A stretch of 9,571 nt of DNA. Origin: Candidatus Peregrinibacteria bacterium. GTDB taxonomy: Bacteria > Patescibacteriota > Gracilibacteria > UM-FILTER-43-11. The position numbers were made by a program, and so were the translations under genes. The notes under the pieces are model-generated. The model was given only the letters and a program-made list of their open reading frames with translations. It had not been told where the DNA came from and made no database searches. Shown here one piece after another: positions 1 to 5,181 of the stretch (positions are counted from its first letter, which is position 1; the number at the start of each line of letters is the position of its first letter). The DNA is taken from positions 1 to 9,571 of the forward strand of contig JACRIF010000129.1 in assembly GCA_016220125.1 (NCBI GenBank), read 5' to 3'.

Positions 1-657
1 AGGTTCGAAACCCAATTCGGGTTTCACCTCCATTTTGTCGGGCAGATAGGGCAAGTTGGCCGTCAAAATCACGGCGTGCCCTTTCAAAATCTCAGCGGGC
101 ACCTGGTTCAGCAAATCGGATTTGAAAAATCGGATTCGTCGCGAAACGGAGTGTCTTTTTGCGTTTTCCTTTGCCACAGAAAGGGCTGACCGTGAAATAT
201 CCGTGGCCACCGCGTTCAGGCCGGGCACGTTTTTCAGAACAGAAATCGGAATGCACCCAGAGCCAGTTCCGACATCAACCAACAACAGGCTGAGTCCTGA
301 GTTCTGACTTCTGAGTCCTCGTACGTATTCAATCACACACTCCGCTAAAATCTCCGTGTCCGGTCTCGGAACCAAAACCGAATGGTTCACCTTGAAGTCG
401 AGGGCGTAAAATTCCTTGTGTCCGACAAGGTAGGCAACAGGAACGCCTCGTTTGCGTTTTTGGATAAGCCTCCGAAAGTGCCACTCATTCAAGGGCCAGC
501 ATCGTGATCGATCCAATCTCTCTTTTTCATGGGTGAAAAGAAATGTTGTCGATTTTTTCAACACATGCGCCAAAAGCAATTCCGCATCCACCCGTGGACT
601 GTCGGAGGTGGGCGTCAGCTGCTCGTATCCCCACAAAATAGCTTCCTGAATCATCAT
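1..657 (-). CDS. prmC: PrmC/HemK release-factor glutamine N5-methyltransferase, 3' end cut by window edge
   Basis: The family methylates the glutamine of the GGQ motif of peptide-chain release factors with S-adenosylmethionine, in the cytoplasm. Reading leftward from an ATG at 657, 219 codons are open to base 1, so the C-terminus is missing. Visible marks: an N-terminal helical release-factor-binding region (1-75) with PRVDAELLLAHVL; VPRPDTE (96-102); the SAM motif I DVGTGSG (128-134); acidic D153 after strand 2; and the catalytic-site NLPY at 201-204, where most homologues have NPPY. A second ATG directly follows the first, so the start could be 654. The segment at 114-123 (GLRSQNSGLS) is encoded by a heptamer tandem repeat, and the stretch between DTE and DVGTG is about seven residues longer than in E. 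coli PrmC as I recall it. A possible leaderless promoter precedes the start. The usual partner prfA is not in view. Identification is firm. Confidence 0.95.
   Translation of the reverse strand, partial: MMIQEAILWGYEQLTPTSDSPRVDAELLLAHVLKKSTTFLFTHEKERLDRSRCWPLNEWHFRRLIQKRKRGVPVAYLVGHKEFYALDFKVNHSVLVPRPDTEILAECVIEYVRGLRSQNSGLSLLLVDVGTGSGCIPISVLKNVPGLNAVATDISRSALSVAKENAKRHSVSRRIRFFKSDLLNQVPAEILKGHAVILTANLPYLPDKMEVKPELGFEP
291..318. repeat. Four tandem heptamers inside prmC
   Basis: On the plus strand this reads TGAGTCC, TGAGTTC, TGACTTC, TGAGTCC: four 7-bp units differing by one or two bases. It encodes residues 114-123 of PrmC on the other strand, just before SAM motif I. Three extra heptamers make 21 nt, or seven codons, so growth by three units keeps the frame. 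It resembles the short tandemly repeated heptanucleotides known from cyanobacteria; no relationship is shown. Confidence 0.75.
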
Positions 658-669
658 AAAACCACTATA
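658..669 (-). promoter_or_regulatory. Possible leaderless promoter -10 of prmC
   Basis: On the minus strand TATAGT (669-664) is followed by six bases and then the ATG at 657. A start point about seven bases after the -10 would fall on the A of the ATG, giving an mRNA without a leader. No Shine-Dalgarno sequence is present and there is no good -35 hexamer (CCTATC at the expected spacing). Transcription could instead run through from the upstream gene, whose stop is 83 nt away. Confidence 0.4.
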
Positions 670-694
670 CACCAAAAAACCAAACCGATAGGAG

Positions 695-738
695 ATCCAT
701 TTGGCATCCATCTGTGATCCATTGGCAATCCATTGGAA
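695..738. repeat. Four-copy 11-bp-period array upstream of prmC
   Basis: On the plus strand the units are ATCCATTTGGC, ATCCATCTGTG, ATCCATTGGCA and ATCCATTGGAA, each opening with ATCCAT. The spacing is one helical turn, and the array sits just upstream of the expected -35 position of prmC (about -38 to -81 from a start at 657). It fills about half of the gap between the prmC start and the 741 stop. It could be phased protein-binding sites or a decaying tandem duplication. Confidence 0.65.
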
Positions 739-740
739 TC

Positions 741-1142
741 CTAATGCACCCCTTTCCCCTTGAGCGTCTCAAGATACCGTTTGCGGGCACTAGCAACAGG
801 ATGATGGCTCAACCATAGGTCTTGGAGGAGCATTTGTGAAAAAAAGGACTCCACTTGCGCTTGGGAAAACGGAAAATCGGATTCCGCGCCCTGCAAATGC
901 CATCCTTCGCGTCCTAGCACGAACACGAGTTGGGATCCTTCGGCGACCTGCTGCGCACCCCACGCCTTGGCATCGTTCATGGTGGACGAAACCGTGGTGG
1001 CCACGCTCTCCACCACAAAAACAGGGGCCTGGTTCAGGGGGTCGACCTTGAGGGCCATCACGGCACCGGGGCGCTCGAATAGCACCTCGTCCTTTTCAAG
1101 GGGGAGTTCGTTGAATTCGGAATGTGGCTTGGCGTTTCCCAT
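741..1142 (-). CDS. Hypothetical protein, 133 aa, last gene of the 3D-domain operon
   Basis: I do not recognise this protein. It has no signal peptide, membrane segment or cysteine. It looks like a small mixed alpha/beta soluble protein: acidic N-terminus, beta-prone stretches (MALKVDPLNQAPVFVVESVA at 29-48, QLVFVLGREGWHLQG at 71-85), then a helical region with FSQAQVESFFSQMLLQDLWL and a basic tail (ARKRYLETLKGKG). The ATG at 1142 is chosen because AAGG lies five bases upstream, the only plausible Shine-Dalgarno in the window. It begins 28 nt after the stop of the 106-residue gene on the same strand, so the two are probably co-transcribed. The stop is TAG. Codon use looks ordinary, and the long reading frame in operon position supports it being real. 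Confidence 0.72.
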   Translation of the reverse strand: MGNAKPHSEFNELPLEKDEVLFERPGAVMALKVDPLNQAPVFVVESVATTVSSTMNDAKAWGAQQVAEGSQLVFVLGREGWHLQGAESDFPFSQAQVESFFSQMLLQDLWLSHHPVASARKRYLETLKGKGVH

Positions 1143-1170
1143 AAAAACCTTAATTAATGGCGACTAAAAA

Positions 1171-1491
1171 TTATTTTTTCTCGGGGTGGAGCAATTCCAG
1201 GGTTTTGGCGCGGGCTTCGCCGGCCAGTTGGTTTTTCCGCTTGAGATGGCGGCGCGCCTTGGCATTGAAAAAATCAACGACATGGTCGTAATCCTTGATC
1301 CCGGCGGTTTTGTCGTTTTTGGAAAGCTTGGTCAAGAACTCGACCACATTGCGGGAATTGAGGACAAGATCCAAAAGCTCGGGGCTCGAGGCGAGAAGCC
1401 GTTCCCGGCTTCCAGGTCCCTTGAGCTCAAGTCCTTCGAGCTCGTCGGCCATCAATGCGGTGAGATCACGGGGTTGGGGAATTTCAATCAC
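1171..1491 (-). CDS. Hypothetical protein, 106 aa, second gene of the 3D-domain operon
   Basis: Unrecognised. Predicted soluble and mostly helical: an acidic leucine-rich N-terminal half (LTALMADELEGLELKGPG, then ERLLASSPELLDLVLNSR), an aromatic/charged middle (DYDHVVDFFNAKARRHLKRK at 68-87) and a basic C-terminus ending HPEKK. No signal peptide, no cysteine. The start taken is GTG at 1491, five bases after the TAA of the upstream gene, which suggests translational coupling; no Shine-Dalgarno is visible. An ATG at 1452 (residue 14) is the alternative and would give 93 residues. Tight packing between the 3D-domain gene and the next small gene suggests a related role, but nothing in the sequence shows it. 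Confidence 0.7.
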   Translation of the reverse strand: MIEIPQPRDLTALMADELEGLELKGPGSRERLLASSPELLDLVLNSRNVVEFLTKLSKNDKTAGIKDYDHVVDFFNAKARRHLKRKNQLAGEARAKTLELLHPEKK

Positions 1492-1496
1492 GGGAA

Positions 1497-2993
1497 TTAA
1501 ATTAGTGAATTAAGCAACTGGCGGGTCTTGGGGCCCACCACGCCAGCGCCATGCTGGTCGGAGGTCGACACAATCCCTTTTTTCAATTGGAGCTGGATCA
1601 GCGCCTTCTCGGTTTTTTCGCCAAAGGTGCCGGTGTCCAACCCCTTGGCCAGAAAACCTTGTTGGATCAAAAGCTTCTGCAGCGTTTGGACCGATGCGCC
1701 CTTGTCGCCAAGGGACATATCCTGGTCGAAAGCCAAAGAGTTGGAGGTGGATTGTGGGGTCTCGAATTTCAAATCAAACGCCAACGGGGCATGCGAATCG
1801 GGGGCGGCATCATAGCGCAATTGGCTCACGGTGGGCAAATCGATCTTGGCGGGCACCCACACCTGCATCTCGGCGGGGTACTTCATCAAGGTGGAAATCT
1901 TCAGATCCACCGCGGCGATCAAGGCCTGATGGGTTTTCTTCCCGTAGTATCCGGCGCCCGGATCCCACGTGGCGCGGACGATGCCGTTGGCCTTCTGGAC
2001 TGCGAACACCGCGTCCATGGTGATGGAATCGTATCGGCCGCTCAGCGTGCCCTTGTAGTAGCCGAGTTCCCAGAGCATTTGCTGCATTTTGTAGACCTTC
2101 TCCCCATTGTCCTTTTTTCCAAGGCCCACGGAAAGCTCTGAAAGATTGTCCTTGAGGCGGGTTTGCTCCTTCAGAACCGTGGAATTGAAATTCTCGATCT
2201 TGGATTTGAGCGCGCCCAAGGTCTTGGGACCCAGGTTTCCGGACCCGATCGAGTTTGTGTTTAAAATCACCCCTTCGGCGATCTGGAAAACCGTGATCGC
2301 CTCGCGGGTATCGCTATCGTAGACGCCGTTCACGGGGCCTCGGTAGGTGCCGAACATGCGGAGCGCCTCCTGCAGGTCGCTGATATCGGCCTTGGAGGAA
2401 GCTTTGGTGATTGGCTTCGCGAAAACCGTGGGATTGAGCATGGTGCGGGCCATCAGGCGATTCAAGGTGTCCTTCGGAAGCTCCGAGGGCAACCAGCTGA
2501 AATCGACATCGGGCTGGACGGTGTCCCGTTCCCAATACACTTCCCCTTCAACCAGGCGCATGCCCCAATTCAGGGCGCGACCCAGACCCTCTTCGCCGCT
2601 GCCCATCCAAACGTCGATGCGGTCGTAGCCTTTTTTGGCCAAAATGGCGCCCCCGCGGTCGTGGACGACGCCGACGCCGAGCCCAGGCACTTTCACTTGG
2701 GTGCCGAAACGGTAGGTTTTGGGCGCGGCCATCATGCCCACATAAACCTGCGTGCCGTCCGCTCCATTGGTCCCGCGGCCGTTCAACTTCTTGTCGGCCT
2801 CGTAGCTCCCCCGCATGTAAAACCGTTGGGCGGGCAAAGGCGAATAGTAGGCCGAAACCATCATCATCCGTTTTTCGCCCACCACAGGGGATTTGGCGAA
2901 GGCGGATGGGGTCAAAGCCAACAACTGGAGAATGGCCAGCGAAACCGCGATAAGTTTTGAAAACAAATTGTTTTTTGAATGGATGGCTTCCAT
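1497..2993 (-). CDS. Secreted 3D-domain protein with three peptidoglycan-binding domains (likely wall hydrolase)
   Basis: The architecture is that of an exported cell-wall enzyme of 498 residues. A signal peptide (1-34) has basic residues, a hydrophobic core LIAVSLAILQLLALT and a cleavage-like AFA-K. A 3D domain, the double-psi beta barrel related to MltA lytic transglycosylases, spans about 44-155: GRGTNGADG, FGTQVKVPG, HDRGGAI and YDRIDVWMGSG, with candidate conserved aspartates D79, D112 and D124/D127. Three PG_binding_1-type domains follow (about 203-265, 296-362 and 426-498), the last two with GAGYYGKKT and GAGVVGPKT loops. The likely role is cutting or remodelling peptidoglycan outside the membrane; glycan-strand cleavage is inferred from the fold only. 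A consensus promoter at 3017-3045 drives it. No Shine-Dalgarno precedes the ATG; an out-of-frame ATG lies eight bases upstream. It heads the operon with the two small unknown genes. Confidence 0.9.
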   Translation of the reverse strand: MEAIHSKNNLFSKLIAVSLAILQLLALTPSAFAKSPVVGEKRMMMVSAYYSPLPAQRFYMRGSYEADKKLNGRGTNGADGTQVYVGMMAAPKTYRFGTQVKVPGLGVGVVHDRGGAILAKKGYDRIDVWMGSGEEGLGRALNWGMRLVEGEVYWERDTVQPDVDFSWLPSELPKDTLNRLMARTMLNPTVFAKPITKASSKADISDLQEALRMFGTYRGPVNGVYDSDTREAITVFQIAEGVILNTNSIGSGNLGPKTLGALKSKIENFNSTVLKEQTRLKDNLSELSVGLGKKDNGEKVYKMQQMLWELGYYKGTLSGRYDSITMDAVFAVQKANGIVRATWDPGAGYYGKKTHQALIAAVDLKISTLMKYPAEMQVWVPAKIDLPTVSQLRYDAAPDSHAPLAFDLKFETPQSTSNSLAFDQDMSLGDKGASVQTLQKLLIQQGFLAKGLDTGTFGEKTEKALIQLQLKKGIVSTSDQHGAGVVGPKTRQLLNSLI

Positions 2994-3016
2994 CGGATCA
3001 TTAAATAAATCCGAAT

Positions 3017-3045
3017 ATTATAGCGGAAAACGCCCGATTTATCAA
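3017..3045 (-). promoter_or_regulatory. Strong sigma70-type promoter of the 3D-domain operon
   Basis: On the minus strand TTGATA (3045-3040) is separated by exactly 17 bp from a perfect TATAAT (3022-3017). The predicted start is near 3010, giving a leader of about 17 nt before the ATG at 2993. This is the best promoter in the window. Confidence 0.85.
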
Positions 3046-3055
3046 TCAAGGGGGC

Positions 3056-3083
3056 TTGCATAATTTCAATTAGATTTTAAAAT
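3056..3083 (+). promoter_or_regulatory. Candidate plus-strand promoter in the intergenic region
   Basis: TTGCAT (3056-3061), 16 bp, TAAAAT (3078-3083) in AT-rich DNA. It points into the hairpin-rich stretch at 3137-3235 and away from any plus-strand gene. It may be a chance match in an AT-rich gap, or it may drive a short structured or antisense RNA. Confidence 0.25.
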
Positions 3084-3136
3084 AAGATGCATGCGACGAA
3101 GCCTGCAAAAAACAGCGCAAAGGTTTTGGCAATGAT

Positions 3137-3156
3137 AAAAAACCCTGAAAACAGGG
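3137..3156 (-). terminator. Intrinsic terminator, distal of three tandem hairpins
   Basis: In minus-strand sense, CCCTG-TTTT-CAGGG (3156-3143) is followed by six T (3142-3137). The stem is short (5 bp) but perfect, with an uninterrupted U-tract. It lies 89 nt past the stop of the CARDB gene, behind a stronger hairpin, and would act as a backup stop. Confidence 0.55.
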
Positions 3157-3187
3157 CGAAGTCGCATAAGCCAAAAAACGGCTTCGC
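3156..3187. other. Middle hairpin with alternative pairings
   Basis: GCGAAG (3156-3161) can pair with CTTCGC (3182-3187), or an inner AAGCC/GGCTT pair can form around an A6 loop. It lies between the two terminators, so the gap carries three consecutive hairpins. I cannot say which pairing dominates. Confidence 0.4.
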
Positions 3188-3235
3188 AATAAAAGGCCGC
3201 CCTTCAAAGTTTTGCGCTAAGAAGGAGCGGCCTTT
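3188..3235 (-). terminator. Main intrinsic terminator of the CARDB gene
   Basis: A 9-bp perfect stem pairs 3227-3235 with 3192-3200 (AAAGGCCGC and its complement). It is extended, past one bulged base, by five more pairs (3201-3205 with 3221-3225), with a 15-nt loop. In minus-strand sense the stem is followed by TTTTATT. It starts 9 nt after the stop codon at 3245, the expected place for the end of that transcript. Confidence 0.8.
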
Positions 3236-3244
3236 CCCAATGCC

Positions 3245-4021
3245 TTATTTCTTCTCAATAGTCACCTGAACCTCGTTGTTGGCCTCGTCGGACTCCTCAA
3301 TGCCGTTCGTCGCATCCACTGAAAAGGCGACTTTGGAACCTTTCTCGGCGGCATCGACGTAATAGAACACTTTTTTGCTCTTGCCCGCGGCAAGACCCTG
3401 GGTGGTCAACGTCTTGTCCTCCATGGAGCCGGCCCTGAAAATGGAATAGCGGATCGTATCCTCCGCCTTCCCCTTGCCCTTGTTGGAGATGAGGACGTGG
3501 ATCTTGTACTGTTTTTTGACAACCCCGTTGACGCGTCGGGAGACCAGTTGGATCTTGTTGGCCGAAATCCGAAGGTCCGGGAGGAGCTTCCCTGCGAGGG
3601 AGGTGTCGGCCGTGTTGTCGACCGTGACCGAAATGAAATTGGATTCAACAGTTCCCGTGGTGCCATCCGCATTCCGATCAGTGATCGTGGTGGAGACGCG
3701 GACATCGCCCTCGGCGATTGCCTTGCACTTCAAGAGATCGCCTTCGGCTGCGCAGGAAAGAATGCTTTCGTCGTAGGACCAGGTTCCCGTATGGCTTGCG
3801 GTCGTCTGATAGAGCGTGGGGGTGAAAACAATGGGGTCTCCGACTTTGATTTTCACAACGGGTGCCGTCCAATTGTAGGGGGAGGAGGCGGGAGCGGAGG
3901 GACTGGATTCCAAATTAACGTTAAACGTGGGCATGGAGTCCTCCTGGGCATGGGCTTGGAGGGCCACTCCAAAAAATCCCAGGCCGACAAGCATGAGGAT
4001 CAAGGAAAAAATTTTCTTCAT
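3245..4021 (-). CDS. Secreted protein with Ig-like and C-terminal CARDB domains (surface/adhesin type)
   Basis: A 258-residue exported protein. The signal peptide (about 1-25) is MKK followed by a hydrophobic core and AHA-Q. After a Pro/Ser linker (36-53), residues 54-135 look like an all-beta immunoglobulin-type domain with two cysteines, C90 and C99, a candidate disulfide. Residues 147-256 match the CARDB (cell-adhesion-related, APHP-type) fold: LPDLRIS, ISNKGKGKAEDTIRYSIF, the turn GLAAGKSKKV and the hallmark EESDEANNEV near the end. No sortase motif or membrane anchor is seen, so the protein is secreted or bound non-covalently. The role is presumed surface binding or adhesion; the ligand is unknown. 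It lies 65 nt after the aminopeptidase stop. An AT-rich leader holds a weak -10 (TATTAT, 4043-4038) with no convincing -35, so it may have its own promoter. No Shine-Dalgarno is present. A strong terminator follows. Confidence 0.85.
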   Translation of the reverse strand: MKKIFSLILMLVGLGFFGVALQAHAQEDSMPTFNVNLESSPSAPASSPYNWTAPVVKIKVGDPIVFTPTLYQTTASHTGTWSYDESILSCAAEGDLLKCKAIAEGDVRVSTTITDRNADGTTGTVESNFISVTVDNTADTSLAGKLLPDLRISANKIQLVSRRVNGVVKKQYKIHVLISNKGKGKAEDTIRYSIFRAGSMEDKTLTTQGLAAGKSKKVFYYVDAAEKGSKVAFSVDATNGIEESDEANNEVQVTIEKK

Positions 4022-4430
4022 ATGTTTTTTTGGTTAAATAATATCTCAAATAGTTTAATCGTATTCGACCCAAGCCCGCAACAAAATCAGAGCGCCTTGG
4101 GAACCGAGGTGAGCACCTCCACCTTCCCCTCTCCGTTCACGTAAACCATATCCTCGATGCGCACTCCGCCCCAATCGTCCAGGTAGATTCCGGGCTCGAT
4201 GGTGAACAGCATGCCGGGTTGAATTTTGGTTTCGGATTTTTCACTGACATTCGGCGCCTCGTGCACCTCAAGCCCGATCCCGTGCCCGAGCGCATGGCCG
4301 AAATGCGCGCCGTACCCCGCCATTTCGATGATGGCGCGCGCCACGCGGTCGATTTCGGAGAATTTCACTCCGACCTCAATGGCTTTGATGGCGGCCTGAT
4401 TGGCCTTCAAAACGGTTGAATAAATTTTTT

Positions 4431-4460
4431 CCGCCAAAGGCGGATCAGCCTCTGGCTGAT
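4431..4460. repeat. 30-bp double palindrome inserted in frame in the aminopeptidase gene
   Basis: Two back-to-back hairpins: CCGCC-AAA-GGCGG (4431-4443) and ATCAGCC-TCT-GGCTGAT (4444-4460). Together they are exactly 30 bp, ten codons, and encode roughly residues 233-243 (HQPEADPPLAE) between the TR-MVF strand and the next helix. That loop is about ten residues longer than in typical family members as I recall them. It looks like a small dispersed palindromic element that kept the frame, comparable in concept to Rickettsia palindromic elements; its recurrence in the genome cannot be seen here. Confidence 0.6.
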
Positions 4461-4902
4461 GATTTAACTTGGTAGGCCTTTTTGTGAAAACCATGCGAGT
4501 CATATCGGTCATATACCCTTTGTATTGGATGCCCATGTCGATCAAAACCATCTCGCCCCTTTTCAAGCGGTTTGGTTCCTTGGTGTGGTGCACGTCGGCT
4601 GTGTTTTTGCCAAACGAAATGATCGGCGGAAACGAAAAACCGTCCGCCCCCAACGCGTGGGCAAAGCTGAGCAATCGCCATTCCAGGTCGTCCTCCGAAT
4701 CCCCCACCTTGATCGATTTCGCAAGTTGCTCAAACGCCTGGTTCGCGATCGAAACAGCCTTCCGTATGATTTTCATCTCGGAATCGTCCTTGAGCATCCT
4801 CAACGTCTCCACCATGCCGGAAATCGGGGCCAATTTCACACGCTTCAACTGCTTTCGATATGCCTCAAACTGAGCGTGACTGATCGTTTTTTCCTCGACC
4901 CC

Positions 4903-4936
4903 TAACAAGCTAAGCCTGCCTAACAAGCTAACAAGC
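4903..4936. repeat. 8-bp TAACAAGC repeats causing the aminopeptidase frameshift
   Basis: TAACAAGC occurs in tandem at 4921-4928 and 4929-4936 and again at 4903-4910, the last followed by a shortened TAAGC. The region can be read as two imperfect copies of a unit of about 20 bp. Eight is not a multiple of three, so gain or loss of a tandem copy switches the reading frame between the two halves of the aminopeptidase. Confidence 0.9.
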
Positions 4937-5181
4937 TCTGCACCCTTTTCTGGTCGAAAATTCCAACAGCCTTCGGAATCTGCTTTCGCGCCGAGCGGAG
5001 ATAGCGCGAATCCGTGATGAGGGTGGCCTTCGTGGGGGTGACCAAAAGCCGTCCGTTCGATCCGACATACCCGCACAGGTACCGAACATTCTCGGGCTTT
5101 GAGATCAGCCCGGCGCCAAATTTGCGCTTTCGCAATTCCTTTTGGATTTTTCGGATACGTTGCATAGGGATGGTCTTGATT

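Larger units (their letters stand above)
4087..5165 (-). pseudogene. Xaa-Pro aminopeptidase (M24B, aminopeptidase P family), split by an 8-bp frameshift
   Basis: The family removes N-terminal residues before proline using two metal ions. The gene is in two frames. The N-terminal creatinase-like part runs from ATG 5165 (MQRIRKIQ..., 16 nt after the sulfatase-like stop) to a TAG at 4920-4922. The catalytic 'pita-bread' part continues in the -1 frame to TGA at 4087. Removing one copy of the tandem GCTTGTTA (4921-4936) joins them exactly into 356 residues, a normal length for short members. In that repaired numbering all ligands are present: D207, D218, H292 (in GHGIGLEVHE), E321 (TIEPG) and E335 (RIED), plus H299. 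A 30-bp palindromic insert adds residues 233-243. As read, an N-terminal fragment of about 81 residues would be made. The catalytic half would need re-initiation (for example M115, near 4815), phase variation or a sequence error. No convincing -1 slippery heptamer was found. Confidence 0.88.

Noticed and set aside
741..1167. Plus-strand frames opposite the 133-residue gene (836-1051 and 967-1167)
   Set aside because: Low-complexity Arg/Pro-rich shadows; the minus-strand frame has the AAGG site and operon placement.
3087..3269. 60-residue lysine-rich plus-strand frame
   Set aside because: It runs through the terminator hairpins into the CARDB gene; no ribosome site, and only a tentative promoter precedes it.
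4920..5076. Programmed -1 ribosomal frameshift in the aminopeptidase
   Set aside because: The overlap contains no convincing X-XXY-YYZ heptamer in the right phase, while an exact 8-bp duplication explains the shift fully.
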